Below, piece by piece: positions 7,856 to 17,641 of a DNA stretch of 47,755 nt (within the stretch, counting starts at the first letter, position 1; every line of letters begins with the position of its first letter). Both the position numbers and the translations under genes were made by a program. The DNA is taken from positions 1 to 47,755 of IMG/VR virus record IMGVR_UViG_3300021401_000010; one strand, written 5' to 3'. This DNA is from a virus. The notes beneath the pieces were generated by a model. It saw only the letters and a list, made by a program, of their open reading frames with translations. It ran no database searches and had not been told where the DNA came from.

Positions 7856-8423
7856 CGCTCACCACGTAGGTAATCGACTTCCTCAATTCTCCGGTGAGGA
7901 TCAGCGGGCGCGAGCTGCCCTTGCGCCGTATAGTGCTGGGCGCGTTGGGCGGCCAGCCGTTCTTGGGCGACACGAACCAGGCGCGGCAAACGTTCTGCGC
8001 GATAAGGCCCGCGCGGTTGAGGTGCGCCTTGACCTGCAGCACCTGGCCCGCCAGCGCCGCCTTCGCCGCGGCCTCCAGCTCCGGCAAGAACAGCTTCCGG
8101 TTGTCCGGGTCGCTGATGGCAGGCTCGATCACCGGGCGCGGCGGGATGTGGCGCAGCAGGCTACCATTGGTGTGGATGAACATTAGCTCCGCGTTATTTA
8201 TTTCGCTCTTTGCGAGCATACCGGCAACTCGAGCACTTCGCTTGCTAGGTTTCTTTGTTGAAACACGCGGAAACGCTATTTCTACCAAATGTGCCCTACG
8301 CTCCATGGCCGTAGTCGCGGGAATCCCAACGTACACCTGCCACTTGGAAAGGGCCGCCAGCGAGGCGCGGAACCTGCCCGCCGCCCCGCCAGCGCCCTTC
8401 TTCACTGTTACCGTTGGACGCAT
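7845..8423 (-). CDS. Tail completion/neck protein, HK97 gp10-like
   Basis: The 192-residue protein starts MRPTVTVKKGAGGAAGRF. Features typical of HK97 gp10-like or virion morphogenesis proteins are the WQVYVGIPATT strand, a conserved HTNGSLLRHIPPRPVIEPAI block, a helical PELEAAAKAALAGQVLQ region and the C-terminal signature SSRPLILTGELRKSITYVV. These proteins join the completed tail to the head. The start is taken at 8423, where the coding pattern begins. The same frame is open further upstream but there reads the previous gene out of frame. Confidence 0.75.
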   Translation of the reverse strand: MRPTVTVKKGAGGAAGRFRASLAALSKWQVYVGIPATTAMERRAHLVEIAFPRVSTKKPSKRSARVAGMLAKSEINNAELMFIHTNGSLLRHIPPRPVIEPAISDPDNRKLFLPELEAAAKAALAGQVLQVKAHLNRAGLIAQNVCRAWFVSPKNGWPPNAPSTIRRKGSSRPLILTGELRKSITYVVSDAG

Positions 8424-8428
8424 CTGCC

Positions 8429-8920
8429 TTACGCGGGCGCCCCGAACTGCAGCACCAGCTTGTTGGCCGGTCCGGCGGTCACCGTCAGCGTGTCGGTGCC
8501 CACCAGTGGGGGGTTCTCGCTGCTGTCGGAGCAGCTGACGTTCGCCGTTCCCACGGAGAGCGCCTTGAAGGTCGCGCTGCCGTCGGGGTTCTGGGTGAGC
8601 GCGGCGATGGCCGGGTTGTCGATGGACCACGTCACGTTCGCGGGGTTCAGGGTTACGGGCTGCCCGTCCGCGTCGGTCTCGATCGCGGAGCAGGGGATTG
8701 TCTGGGTGTCTGTCTCTTGTCCTGGCATACCGGGTAATCCTCCTTGGAATTGCAGTTGCAGTTTAGTCGGACGACCCACTACGGCCACCCGAATCTGTTT
8801 TACCTCGTTTAACAGTTGCTCAAAAGTCTTGTTATGACTCTCAACTTCCGTCAACAACTGCTCGAAAGAATCGGCAATTCTCTTAAGCTCTAAATTTGTC
8901 TGGTAGTCGACTGTGCTCAT
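8429..8920 (-). CDS. Coiled-coil protein with bacterial Ig-like (BIG2) domain
   Basis: This is a 163-residue protein. Residues 1-50 (MSTVDYQTNLELKRIADSFE onward) form a predicted coiled coil with a tandem pair of near repeats, FEQLLTEVESHNKTFEQLL. Residues about 75-155 look like a BIG2-type Ig-like fold: VTWSIDNPAIAALTQNPDGS, a TFKALSVGTANVSCSD strand pair and TLTVTAG. Ig-like domains are common decoration or adhesion modules on phage particles. It begins in an ATGA overlap with the protease gene. Probably a small virion surface or fibre protein; the role is inferred. Confidence 0.6.
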   Translation of the reverse strand: MSTVDYQTNLELKRIADSFEQLLTEVESHNKTFEQLLNEVKQIRVAVVGRPTKLQLQFQGGLPGMPGQETDTQTIPCSAIETDADGQPVTLNPANVTWSIDNPAIAALTQNPDGSATFKALSVGTANVSCSDSSENPPLVGTDTLTVTAGPANKLVLQFGAPA

Positions 8921-9693
8921 TTCCAGGGGCTCCCGCTGTGGACGATCTTGAGGTCAGTTTGGGGATCGTCCAGTACGCCGAGAGCAGCCCAGAAGAACCC
9001 GCTGCTATTCCAGCCCCAACCCGTTCCCCAGCTGTTTTGGATCAGCGCCGCGGGCGGGCACCCGGCTGGCCGCAACGTCGGAATGGTGCCCACGTCATAC
9101 CCTACCATCAGCACCTCGTGGCCGCCCAGCACGCTCTCGCCCTGGGCCGGGTTGTAGATACCGCGGCTGGCCACCTCATCGCTCTCGAAGCTCTCGTACA
9201 CGGTAAACCCAATCTCCACCGGCCACGGCACTGGGTCGCCGACTACTGACAGCGCCACCAGGCTGCCCTGCAGCCCGTGGTACGCCCCCATGCGGTAGTG
9301 GCTGGCGCTGGCGTCCATCTCGGCATCCGGGGCCTGAATCTTGAGGCTGGAGTCCGGGTATAAGGCATCCAGGCACGCGCCGTTCGCGATCACCACGTTG
9401 CTGCCGGTGTTGCCGTCGCTGCCATCGTCGTTCGGGAAGTTGCCGTCCGCCTGTAATTCCTTGGCGTACACGTACAGCGGGGACAGCACGGGTTGCTGCT
9501 TTAGGTACTTGCGGAATATCCACTCCACCCCGCTGGCGAAGGCGTGCCCGGTGCAGCTGCTCAGGTTTACCTGGTTCTTCACGGCGCCGCACCACGGGCG
9601 CAGGTCCACGACTTCCGGCACGGCGCTCACGCGGCTCAGCATGCGGTGGGCCGGTAGCGGGGCGGGCTGCTTACGTCCGTAGGCTCTTGCCAT
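8917..9693 (-). CDS. Papain-like (C1A) cysteine protease
   Basis: The 258-residue protein has the complete C1A papain signature. Gln41 (oxyanion hole) and Cys47 lie in VKNQVNLSSCTGHAFASGVE. His192 lies in GGHEVLMVGYD, and Asn220 in IQNSWGTGWGWNSSGFFW. The N-terminal VDLRPWCGAV also matches the family. There is no clear signal peptide, and the short basic N-terminus (MARAYGRKQPAP) may be a small propeptide. A good AAGGAG site precedes the ATG. It sits between the exported fibre-like genes and the Ig-like gene. It could process those proteins, act on the host surface, or act in the cell; none of these is proven. Confidence 0.85.
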   Translation of the reverse strand: MARAYGRKQPAPLPAHRMLSRVSAVPEVVDLRPWCGAVKNQVNLSSCTGHAFASGVEWIFRKYLKQQPVLSPLYVYAKELQADGNFPNDDGSDGNTGSNVVIANGACLDALYPDSSLKIQAPDAEMDASASHYRMGAYHGLQGSLVALSVVGDPVPWPVEIGFTVYESFESDEVASRGIYNPAQGESVLGGHEVLMVGYDVGTIPTLRPAGCPPAALIQNSWGTGWGWNSSGFFWAALGVLDDPQTDLKIVHSGSPWK

Positions 9694-9707
9694 TTTAATT
9701 TCTCCTT

Positions 9708-10055
9708 TTACTTTACCGGGGCGCTAGCGCTGGGCACGCTGGCGGTTAGGCCGAGCGATGCGATGCCAGTGTGCAGCGCGGCATCATAACTGAGCGAGAT
9801 GACGCCGGTAGACGATACCGCGATCGGGTCCGTTCCCGTCATGGTCAGGCCAGCCGACGCCGTGATCGGATTGCACGCTCCACCATTGAAGCTCGCGCAT
9901 ACGCCGTATGGAGCCGTGGCCGTTCCCGCGCCGTAGAAGCAGATCAGCCCTTGGCCTGTCGCGCTGATGCAAGCCGTGGCCGTTGGTGATGCGGCAATCG
10001 GTTGCACCGCGAAGGCTTGCGCGTGGACTGTATGGGCTGGATTGGCAAATCTCAA
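9708..10055 (-). pseudogene. Small exported-like protein, start region interrupted by TGA
   Basis: The 115-codon open frame begins at a TTG (reading LRFANPAHTVHAQAFAVQP) and ends SVPSASAPVK. It has several Cys and a Gly/Thr/Ala-rich beta character like the neighbouring exported proteins. Directly upstream in the same frame, an ATG at 10139 reads MTAMLQIRLTSKQTVVRCFL and then ISCSLVL before a TGA at 10056-10058. Removing that TGA would give a normal signal peptide ending at HAQA. The ATG at 10139 would also form ATGA with a -1 stop of the preceding gene. So the gene looks like an exported protein whose leader carries a nonsense codon, a sequence error, or a readthrough site. Translation from TTG alone has no visible ribosome binding site. 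Confidence 0.5.
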
Positions 10056-12030
10056 TCACAGGACAAGGGAGCACGAAATGAGAAAGCATCTGACTACGGT
10101 TTGTCTGCTCGTAAGCCTGATCTGCAACATAGCGGTCATGGCGGCTCTGTTGTCCCCCCTTGGCTAGAATCGCTGGGAACGGAGTGGGAGGGTTGGCGGG
10201 CTGAGTCAATGGGTGTGGGTACGTGTAGGGCGTATAGCTCGTCGTCCAGGTATTTGTTGCAGTGCATAGATCGAGGACACCGCCCGCTCCACCTTGGTCC
10301 CAAGTTCCTTGATCCGTAGCGAAGTAACCAACTCCAGTCGTGCAGGTCGTCGGCTGATTCGCTAGGGTTCCATGCCCCATGCCAATCGTAGTCGAGCCGT
10401 CGAACGGCGTCGTTGCGCTGGACTGCGCCGCTTGACTGACATTCTCCATATAGAAGTCGCGCTTGTTTATGACTCTACTTGTAAAAGAGACTACGGCAGT
10501 GCTCGGCGCAGAACCTCCGCCACTGAAACTGTTATTCCAGGTATAGGTCGGAGACGCAACCTCGCTTGCCGCCGAAACGGGAGTCGGCAATCCGTTCCCG
10601 CCCGTGCCAGTGTACAAGGTCCCGGCACCGCGTCCGCCCGCCTGATCAATGCAAACAGTAGCGCGAAGGATCTGAATAGAATCTCCGCCCGCAGGGGTCC
10701 AAGCTCCGCCAGCTCCGGCATTCACCGCACCATTCAGGGTCAGAGTTCCCGCCCCGTTCGCCGAAATCTCCGCACCCGTGATCTGCGTGACATCATGCAC
10801 TGAGTAAGGAGCGCCATTGGGCGACCACTGATTCGTTATCCAACCGGGCGAGCCTGAAACTGTGATGGTGTTCGTGCCCGAATTAAATGAGCCTATGGTC
10901 CCGCTGTAGTAGGTCGTTCCGTCATTCGTGTCGTAAGCCGCGTTCCCGTCACACGCTGGCCAGCCGCCCGGACTGCCTTGCACTCTGTAGGTCGTCAAAG
11001 TGAAGAACTGTTGTAAGTCGGAGCCGGAGGGAATGGACGACGTATTTCCCCAAATCAATCCAGTCCCGCCGCGCACTCCCGGCCCTGATATGCAGTCCGT
11101 CGCAGCCGCGCAAGTCCAGGCATTGTCGTAATACTCTATGGCTCTGACACTACGCGGACGCCCACTGGATTCCGTACCGTGAAAACCCATCGGGAAATTG
11201 AGGTGATCCATATTCGCGTAGGTGTTGAAACGCACCACTACCCGGCTCCCGCCCTGATTGCCAAGTCCTCCCGCGCTGCCTTCGTTCTCACAGCATCCTG
11301 ATGTGTTGAACTGATTGTTTTCTATAAACAGGAAGTTGGCCGTGCCATAAGATTCCGCCAAGTGCCAAGCGTTGTCTCCGTACTGGCCCACGCCGAGATA
11401 ACCAGCGTGTGATACTTCCACCAGTTGCAAATAATTGTTCGCCGTCCCATTGACTATATTGTGGTCAAGGACGCCAAACATGTTGCCCACGGCTCCGATG
11501 CCGTAAGAGATGCCGGCATTTATGTGGCCCGCCCAACTAGAAAATGTAAGATTATCCATGCGGAGATTAGGGCAACCGCTGGAGGTGCATGTCCCGAGAA
11601 TCTTGAACCCGATTGCCGCGCCGGAACTGTACGTGATCGTCAGGCAGGAAAGCCGGGTCGTAGAGTTCCCGTAAGTGGGCGTCATTCCAAATGCGGTGAA
11701 GCCCCCGGACAGGGTGATCGTGGTCCCGCTGCCGCAAGAGGATGAAGCGCCAGTTGTGCTTGCGCCGACGTTAGGCGTTCCGCTGCCGATGATGGTGATG
11801 CCGATGCTCGATGGGACCGTAATGCCGCTCGTCCAGGTGCAAGAGCCGGAAGGAATGTTAATGATATCGCCGTCCACAGCCGTATGCGCTCCGCCGACGC
11901 AGGTCCCGCCTGTTCCGTTGATGCAGTCGTTCACGTCTCCTTGGGAGCAGCTATTCGCGGTGTATGTTCCCGCGAAAGCAGCGCTCGCTAGGAGTATGAG
12001 AACCCCGATGAGGCTAGAAACACGGACCAT
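9784..12030 (-). CDS. Exported right-handed beta-helix protein (possible tailspike/adhesin)
   Basis: From the ATG at 12030 the frame runs 748 codons. The N-terminus MVRVSSLIGVLILLASAAFA is a classic Sec signal peptide. The body has the short repeated strands of parallel beta-helix proteins, such as NLRMDNLTFSSWAGHINAG and NYLQLVEVSHAGYLGVGQYG, plus many Cys pairs suited to an oxidising compartment. The last 125 codons (below about 10155) are compositionally wrong and read the next gene out of frame. A -1 shift at the GGGGGGA run (10153-10159) would end the protein at GGTTEPP with a TGA in ATGA overlap, so the true C-terminus is probably 10136. The start overlaps the end of the upstream gene by 17 bases. 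Possible role: host-glycan-binding or depolymerising spike. Confidence 0.7.
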   Translation of the reverse strand: MVRVSSLIGVLILLASAAFAGTYTANSCSQGDVNDCINGTGGTCVGGAHTAVDGDIINIPSGSCTWTSGITVPSSIGITIIGSGTPNVGASTTGASSSCGSGTTITLSGGFTAFGMTPTYGNSTTRLSCLTITYSSGAAIGFKILGTCTSSGCPNLRMDNLTFSSWAGHINAGISYGIGAVGNMFGVLDHNIVNGTANNYLQLVEVSHAGYLGVGQYGDNAWHLAESYGTANFLFIENNQFNTSGCCENEGSAGGLGNQGGSRVVVRFNTYANMDHLNFPMGFHGTESSGRPRSVRAIEYYDNAWTCAAATDCISGPGVRGGTGLIWGNTSSIPSGSDLQQFFTLTTYRVQGSPGGWPACDGNAAYDTNDGTTYYSGTIGSFNSGTNTITVSGSPGWITNQWSPNGAPYSVHDVTQITGAEISANGAGTLTLNGAVNAGAGGAWTPAGGDSIQILRATVCIDQAGGRGAGTLYTGTGGNGLPTPVSAASEVASPTYTWNNSFSGGGSAPSTAVVSFTSRVINKRDFYMENVSQAAQSSATTPFDGSTTIGMGHGTLANQPTTCTTGVGYFATDQGTWDQGGAGGVLDLCTATNTWTTSYTPYTYPHPLTQPANPPTPFPAILAKGGQQSRHDRYVADQAYEQTNRSQMLSHFVLPCPVIEICQSSPYSPRASLRGATDCRITNGHGLHQRDRPRADLLLRRGNGHGSIRRMRELQWWSVQSDHGVGWPDHDGNGPDRGIVYRRHLAQL
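10153..10159 (-). promoter_or_regulatory. Candidate slippery heptamer or indel at end of beta-helix gene
   Basis: The minus strand reads G GGG GGA in the frame of the beta-helix gene, which fits the X XXY YYZ pattern. In the -1 frame a TGA follows after seven codons and overlaps an ATG as ATGA, the gene junction style used throughout this operon. A single-base assembly error in the G6 run would look the same. Confidence 0.35.
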
Positions 12031-13633
12031 TGATATTGAACCCCGCACCGCTAGAATTCCAGTCAGCGTTCCACCAGTAATAGTTGTACCCAGCAGTCGT
12101 TGGCTCCTCACCCGTAATGCCAAACTCAAGATTTAGAGCACCGTTTGCGGCTGCGGTCATCGTCCAGCTATACAGGAGCCGATTGTTGGTGTCACACAAG
12201 ATCATGTAGTCGTTGCCCGAAGTGTTGAGTTGCATGTTCACCCGGTAAATATAGGACGATGCGTTAGGAAGCGGATTGTAGACAATCGTCCCGCCGTCAT
12301 GGTTCTCCATCACGGCGCTCATGTAGGGGTAGGAGCCGAATTGCCTGAAGTGGGAGGTAATGTAGGAGCTGGTCCCGTACAGGCCGCCCTGCGCCCCGCA
12401 ATCCGTTCCGATGGTGTATGGGCAGCTTGAATAGACCGTGAAGCCTAGACTGGTGGAGGCATTTGTCCCTTGGTTGTAGATTACGTCCCCCACGCCTGTC
12501 CCACCGGAAGTGGTTGCTCCTCCGATCCCAAGGCCACCGCCTCCCCCATATCCTGCCGAGCTTATGACTGCGGGGGCGGCCAGCACTACCGGCTGTTGCG
12601 CGTTGGTGTACTTCGTATTCGTACCCATACCGCTAATTGAAATGCAACTGCTGGGAGTACACACACTACCATTGATCGAATTAAAAAGCGTTGTCTGTGT
12701 CGGAACGTTGGTGTTAGTGCCTCCTTTTCCAAAATCAATCAGGCCGGTAGCGGCATAGGCTTCACCATAAAATTTCCCATTCGACGAGGCTGTGTTCTGG
12801 TAGTTGCGTCCGTTCGATCCCCAGTTAATAGGATTACCGTTCTGAGTCGCGTAGCCCTTGATCGCAAAAGCATAGATGTTGTACGAGCAGCTTGGCCCTG
12901 TGAAAGTAGCACCATATGCGGCGATACTGGTTTCCGGGAACGTCTCGATTCCAACGACCCCGTTATTGCTAACCGCCAGCGAATAAGAATTTCCTTGTGT
13001 GTCGTTGCCGGCTGTTATCGTGCCCCCACAGTGATTCGAGGTGAGACCAACCATAACGTCATTCGGAGTAGTTGGCGTCACGGTTGCAGGACTCCCGCCG
13101 ACTGTCGTATAGGCCGTCGTAGCGGAAGTACTTTGGTGTTGTGCATAAGCGCCATCAATACAGGAACCGTTAACGCCGTAGAACACAGCGCCCGCCATAT
13201 ACATGAATGACGAGGAACCCGTCCATGTCACGGTGATCGTCGTGACCGCCGCCGCCACACCACAAAACGAGAAGGTGTAGTCCTCGAACGTGGAACCGTT
13301 TTTGTATACGGGGTTGATCGTTACCGAATCACTGCCTGTACACCCGCCAGTTCCCGTACCGTCGCCGATGCCGCCGCAAGAGCCAGACAATGTGGCTGCC
13401 ACTCCATTGAACGCAGCAATACCAATGAAAGATCCGCCCGCGGGAATGCTTAGGCTGCAAGTAGCTGGGCTGGCAGATTGGTTACCGGGGTTGCAGGACA
13501 CTACGTAGACCGGATTCACCTGATTTGGAGGTGGTGTGTAATATCGTCCGTTAGGTCCGTTCTGCGCTAATATCGGAACTGATATGAACGCCGCACAACT
13601 CAGTAAGATGAAGAATATAAATCGACGAGTCAT
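12014..13633 (-). CDS. Exported Cys-rich adhesin-like protein
   Basis: This 539-residue protein starts [20 protein letters not shown], a Sec signal peptide with a likely cleavage after ILAQ. The mature part begins NGPNGRYYTPPPNQVNPVYV and has about 20 Cys. Residues about 40-240 look like a jelly-roll or Ig-like beta domain with repeated aromatic strands. A Gly-rich stretch (SSAGYGGGGGLGIGGATTSG) follows, and the C-terminal 150 residues form another beta domain ending AGFNINGPCF. The start is fixed by a TGATG overlap with the fibre gene. I recognise no named family. Its place between two exported fibre-like genes suggests a surface-binding role, inferred only. Confidence 0.65.
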   Translation of the reverse strand: MTRRFIFFILLSCAAFISVPILAQNGPNGRYYTPPPNQVNPVYVVSCNPGNQSASPATCSLSIPAGGSFIGIAAFNGVAATLSGSCGGIGDGTGTGGCTGSDSVTINPVYKNGSTFEDYTFSFCGVAAAVTTITVTWTGSSSFMYMAGAVFYGVNGSCIDGAYAQHQSTSATTAYTTVGGSPATVTPTTPNDVMVGLTSNHCGGTITAGNDTQGNSYSLAVSNNGVVGIETFPETSIAAYGATFTGPSCSYNIYAFAIKGYATQNGNPINWGSNGRNYQNTASSNGKFYGEAYAATGLIDFGKGGTNTNVPTQTTLFNSINGSVCTPSSCISISGMGTNTKYTNAQQPVVLAAPAVISSAGYGGGGGLGIGGATTSGGTGVGDVIYNQGTNASTSLGFTVYSSCPYTIGTDCGAQGGLYGTSSYITSHFRQFGSYPYMSAVMENHDGGTIVYNPLPNASSYIYRVNMQLNTSGNDYMILCDTNNRLLYSWTMTAAANGALNLEFGITGEEPTTAGYNYYWWNADWNSSGAGFNINGPCF

Positions 13634-16600
13634 CAGAACACCTCTCCGGTGACCTGATAGGTTGGGTTGGTAGAGCATCCCGCACCGGCCGTGTAGCCGG
13701 TTGTCGAGTACTGCAAGGCGGTTCCCGTTTTCACATAGAATGCCTCGGAACCTTCTGCGACAAACCCCACCGTTCCGACTCCGTTCGTCGCGATGGTGAT
13801 CGTGCCGAGGGCAATGGTCTGCGGCGTGGAGGTGTTGGGATCGGTTAGGATCGCGTTGACCACGACGGTGGTGCTGCCCGTGCAAGCCACGCCGACCGCC
13901 GTCAGGCTCACTTCCCAGTCGTAATGATAAAGCTTCGTCGCTCCAGCACTGGCCACGATGTTCGTGGCGCTGATGTTCGTCGTGACCGCCGAAGATTGAA
14001 AGGTAGTCAAAAGCGGAACATTTGCTGGGTTATAGGAAAATTGCGCGTAAGTGAGCGATGATCCGGACGACCCGATGCTAGTCACCTGCGATGTCAGCAG
14101 CCAACTCGTGGTCGTGTTGACGGTTCCAGACTGCACGGGAATCGAGCCAGTGTTATTCACGTCCGATGGCGTGTCGTAATCGAGTGCTCGGGTGAACACC
14201 GCCGATACGCCCGTCGTGCCAGCCACTGTGGCCGTGTAGACGCCATTCTGTGACGCCGTGGTCTGATTCTTCAGCAGCACGCGCTGGCCAATAGTGTTGA
14301 TGGCAATTCCGTCCAGCGTGAAGGCTCCGGTGGCCGTGATCGTGAATGTGTCACCCACGCCACCACCAACCTGCGTGTAGCTTCCGGTCAGATTCGCTGT
14401 GGAGGCCGCAAGGACTGCCACTGCTGGATTGACCCCCGCCACCGCATTGCTCACGGCGGTATCGGTGTAGAGGGTTGTGGCGATCTTCGTTGAGCCATCT
14501 AATTGAGATTGCGTGGTAGCCACTGTACCATTAGCCAAGGTGCTGGCGGCGAAGGTAAGCGTCCCAAGGAACGTTCCATTACCACCCTTGTCTACTTTAA
14601 ACTGCGAGGTGTTGCCGACCGCTAGGTTAATAAGCGTCGAGCCTGCAGCGGAGGCTGTGTTGGCGACGTTGCCATAAATCAGGTTACCGGTAAGGCTCGA
14701 ATTGTTCCAAGTGCTCTGTACCTGGACGGCGGGAAAGGCCGTGGTGCCCGTGACGCTGCCCTGCGTAACGTTAAGAGGAGTGGCGGTGGACCCGCTGAGC
14801 GTGGCCAAACCGAGTATCTGCTGGTTGGCCAGCGCGTTGGTAAGCGTGCCGCCGGTGGCCGCGGTGGTCTCTCCGAACTGCATGGCCGTAACGCTGTTAG
14901 TGGTAAGCGCCCAGTTCCACGCCTGCCCATAATTGTTGCCGCTGGCGATGGTGTTGGTATTGACCGCCGCCGTGATGGCTGACAGCGCCGCGCCGCCGCT
15001 CGAAGCGCTCAAAGCCCAGGCCGAGCCGGTCCAGTTAAGATAACCAGTGGCGATTGAAGGCAGTGCGTGGTTCAATAGCCCTGTTACTTCCACGGATAGC
15101 GAGGTAGCGGTGCCAGTCAAGTCACCGGCCAAAGCGGGAAATTGCGCCGCCGCCAAAGTCCCGGTAACGCCCGTGGACAGCGGCAGCCCCGTGGCGTTAG
15201 TCAGCACTGCAGCCGAAGGGGTGCCGAGGGCCGGGGCGGTGAACGTCGGTGACCCCGTAAGGGCCAATACCGTTCCAGTGCCGGAGGTGGTGTAGGAAGT
15301 GCCCCAAGCGGTGCCGGTGGAGTTGGCGATCCCGGCCCCGGGATAAGTAGTCAACGGTGCCGCGCTGGCGCAGCTCCACCCGGCGGTGGTGGACCAGTCC
15401 ATGCCATTGGTGCAGGTGCTGCCCAGGGAGGCGAACGTGACAAGACCCCCGCCCAGGTCGTGCCAGTTGATAGTGCTGGCCGAGTCCTGGTAGATGAAGT
15501 CGGCAAACTTCGGCAGTACGGTGAGCGCCGCCTGGCTGGTCCCGGCGTTGATGTTATTCGGCGTGGTGGGGGTGAGAGTGGCGTTGCCGCTGTTGCCGTT
15601 GTACATCACGAATGGTAGGTTGCTGGCCAGGTTGCCAGTGGCCGCGGGCAGGCTAAGCGCGAAGGTCGAGCCGCCGCTAATAGACAGGAAATTGGCCCGG
15701 TAGCCGTAGGCCAGCGTGTCGCTGCTGACCGTCTCCAGCACCACCGGCACCCCGACCAGCGCGCAGGTGGGATCCACCGCCGCCGCCGCGGTCACGTTGA
15801 AGCCGCACAGGTAATTGCCGTTGGTAGATGAAGAGGTAACCAGGTTGTAGGCGCTGCTGCCCTCCGCCACCACCAGGCTGTGGGCCGTGGGGACCGACAA
15901 TCCCGTGCCCCCGCCCGTGGCGTTGGTGGTGCCGCTGATCTCGTAGATCTCGTTCACCGTGGCCGGGTTGGACGGCGTAATGGTGAGGCCGTCCACGTTG
16001 GCGGTGGACGGGATGAAGTTTATCCCAGTCAACGTGGTATTGTTGGTGCCGTTGGTCTGCGGCGTAAACGCGCTGCCGCTGGGCGTGGCGCAGGCCCCGG
16101 CGCCATTCAGGAACGTGGATGAACTGCAGGTGCCGGTCCACAGAGCCAGCACGTCCGCGCTGGCCGCGTCGCTCAGCGCGCCCGTAGTCGTGGTGTTCTT
16201 AACTATCCCGGTGCCCAGCGTGGCCCAGTTCTGGTTGCTGGTGCCCAGCGTGAGCGTGGCCGTGTTGGCGTGACCGGTGCCGCCGTTGGCGGCAGGTAAT
16301 GTTCCGGTAACGCCCGTGGACAGCGGCAGCCCGGTAAGGTTGGTCGCCACGCCGCTGGCGGGGGTGCCCAGCGCCGGGGTGGTGAAGCTGGGGCTGGTGG
16401 TCAGCGCCACGCTGCCGCTGCCACTGGTGCCCAAAGTGGTACCCCAGCTGGTGCCGCTGGTGACCTGCGGTATGCCGCTGCCGCTGGGGTAATTGGCCGT
16501 CGCGGCGCAACCCGTCGCGTTGCCGTTAGACAAGATGCCGGTTGGCGCTTGGCCGCCGCTGCACAGCGTGGGGGCTGACGCCAGCGCGGTGGCCGTGGCC

Positions 16601-17148
16601 GCGTTGCCGGTGGTGCTCTGGTTAAATGTGGGGAAACTTGTCATGTTCGCGGCGGAAATTGCCGGGGCCGCGCTCTTGGCCCACACACCGCCGCTGCCGA
16701 AGATGACATCCCCGTTGGTGGCGGTGATGGTGCTGCCCCAACTGGTGCCGGTGCTTACGATTGGAATGCCGCTGCCGCTGGGATAACCGATGCCCGCGGG
16801 CAGCGTAGTGTAGGCCCACGCGGTGCCCGTCCAGTTTAAGTAGCCCGTGGCCAGCGTAGGCAGCGCGTTGCTCTGTATGCCGACCACCTCCTGCGTGGTG
16901 CTGCTGCCGCCTAAGTCGCCCGCGGGCACGAAGCTGCCCCCGCCGCCGCACCCGGTGCAGGTGTTGACGAATAGGTTGCCGTTGTTGTCCACGTATGCGG
17001 CGTTACTGCCCAAGATCAGCTTGCTGTTGGAGGGCAGCCGCAGCCCCGCGCTGGGGCCGTCCCAGGGAACGCCGAACACCTGCTGCGCGCGGGCCGCGGG
17101 GGCGGCGGCCAGCAGCAAACCGAACAGCGCCAGTAGTAGCTTTTTCAT
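13633..17148 (-). CDS. Long exported tail-fibre-like protein
   Basis: The 1171-residue protein begins [20 protein letters not shown], a Sec signal peptide cleaved probably after ARAQ. It has repeat modules known from phage fibres: [20 protein letters not shown] (near 16780), [20 protein letters not shown] (near 16490), and paired [20 protein letters not shown] and [20 protein letters not shown] (near 16300 and 15180). [11 protein letters not shown] and [11 protein letters not shown] recur as well. A later module, [20 protein letters not shown] then [12 protein letters not shown] and [13 protein letters not shown] (near 14160-14330), is a frequent fibre domain. The ribosome binding site AAGGGAG precedes the ATG. 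Fibre modules behind a signal peptide are unusual, since virion fibres normally assemble in the cytoplasm. Confidence 0.75.
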   Translation of the reverse strand: MKKLLLALFGLLLAAAPAARAQQVFGVPWDGPSAGLRLPSNSKLILGSNAAYVDNNGNLFVNTCTGCGGGGSFVPAGDLGGSSTTQEVVGIQSNALPTLATGYLNWTGTAWAYTTLPAGIGYPSGSGIPIVSTGTSWGSTITATNGDVIFGSGGVWAKSAAPAISAANMTSFPTFNQSTTGNAATATALASAPTLCSGGQAPTGILSNGNATGCAATANYPSGSGIPQVTSGTSWGTTLGTSGSGSVALTTSPSFTTPALGTPASGVATNLTGLPLSTGVTGTLPAANGGTGHANTATLTLGTSNQNWATLGTGIVKNTTTTGALSDAASADVLALWTGTCSSSTFLNGAGACATPSGSAFTPQTNGTNNTTLTGINFIPSTANVDGLTITPSNPATVNEIYEISGTTNATGGGTGLSVPTAHSLVVAEGSSAYNLVTSSSTNGNYLCGFNVTAAAAVDPTCALVGVPVVLETVSSDTLAYGYRANFLSISGGSTFALSLPAATGNLASNLPFVMYNGNSGNATLTPTTPNNINAGTSQAALTVLPKFADFIYQDSASTINWHDLGGGLVTFASLGSTCTNGMDWSTTAGWSCASAAPLTTYPGAGIANSTGTAWGTSYTTSGTGTVLALTGSPTFTAPALGTPSAAVLTNATGLPLSTGVTGTLAAAQFPALAGDLTGTATSLSVEVTGLLNHALPSIATGYLNWTGSAWALSASSGGAALSAITAAVNTNTIASGNNYGQAWNWALTTNSVTAMQFGETTAATGGTLTNALANQQILGLATLSGSTATPLNVTQGSVTGTTAFPAVQVQSTWNNSSLTGNLIYGNVANTASAAGSTLINLAVGNTSQFKVDKGGNGTFLGTLTFAASTLANGTVATTQSQLDGSTKIATTLYTDTAVSNAVAGVNPAVAVLAASTANLTGSYTQVGGGVGDTFTITATGAFTLDGIAINTIGQRVLLKNQTTASQNGVYTATVAGTTGVSAVFTRALDYDTPSDVNNTGSIPVQSGTVNTTTSWLLTSQVTSIGSSGSSLTYAQFSYNPANVPLLTTFQSSAVTTNISATNIVASAGATKLYHYDWEVSLTAVGVACTGSTTVVVNAILTDPNTSTPQTIALGTITIATNGVGTVGFVAEGSEAFYVKTGTALQYSTTGYTAGAGCSTNPTYQVTGEVF
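15050..16870 (-). repeat. Repeated fibre modules inside the long fibre gene
   Basis: The segment encodes imperfect copies of modules about 110-400 residues apart: GYLNWTGxAWA twice, [10 protein letters not shown] twice plus a diverged [20 protein letters not shown], and [15 protein letters not shown] twice. The DNA copies have diverged at synonymous sites, so this is an old duplication of protein modules, not a recent DNA repeat. Confidence 0.6.
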
Positions 17149-17158
17149 TTAGGCTCCC

Positions 17159-17641
17159 TTAACCCTGCGCGTAGACTATGATGTAGGACTGCACCGGCGT
17201 GGTGCCGCCGCCCAGGTAACACAGCGCGTTGCCCGCCGGCACGGCCCCGACAAAGTGGCCGCCGAAGCTGACGGGCGCGCTGGCCGCGGTGGCGAATGAG
17301 GGCAGAAACGTGTGCTGCCCGGTGCCGCAGTTGGTGCCCGTGCCGTACACCAGCGAGAAGGTCGGGTTGGTGCCGCTGGTTCCGACTACGATCACGGAGC
17401 ACACGTAGATCGGGTCCCCGGATACCAACGCCACCAGCTGTGTGGCGGAAGTACCGGTGGTGGCGCCGAGCAGCGTACTCGTCTGCCGCGCGGTCTCGCA
17501 GTTGGTGTAGCTGGTCTGGGCGTAGGCCACGCGCGCCTTGGGCGGCGGCGGAAACAGGAAAGCGAAGCTGGCAGCCAACACAGCCGTCAACAGCACTACG
17601 CTCGTTAGAAAGCCGATTGCTCCGTCCGAACTCTTGTTCAC
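17159..17641 (-). CDS. Exported or membrane-anchored small beta protein
   Basis: The 160-residue product starts at a GTG in a GTGA overlap with the Mu gpF-like gene: MNKSSDGAIGFLTSVVLLTA, continuing as a long hydrophobic stretch to PPPPKARVAYAQ. The hydrophobic core (residues 9-29) is either an uncleaved N-terminal anchor or a signal peptide cut after AYAQ. The mature part begins TSYTNCETARQTSTLLGATT and is a compact beta domain with paired Cys and a conserved-looking NALCYLGGGTTPVQSYIIVY end. It shares this exported design with the next three genes downstream. Function unknown. Confidence 0.6.
   Translation of the reverse strand: MNKSSDGAIGFLTSVVLLTAVLAASFAFLFPPPPKARVAYAQTSYTNCETARQTSTLLGATTGTSATQLVALVSGDPIYVCSVIVVGTSGTNPTFSLVYGTGTNCGTGQHTFLPSFATAASAPVSFGGHFVGAVPAGNALCYLGGGTTPVQSYIIVYAQG

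Noticed and set aside
10080-10167. A 29-codon plus-strand frame, MRKHLTTVCLLVSLICNIAV, with an AAGGGAG site
   Set aside because: It would be a lone rightward gene in a 33 kb leftward block and lies opposite a signal-peptide-like sequence; chance is more likely, though the ribosome site is good.
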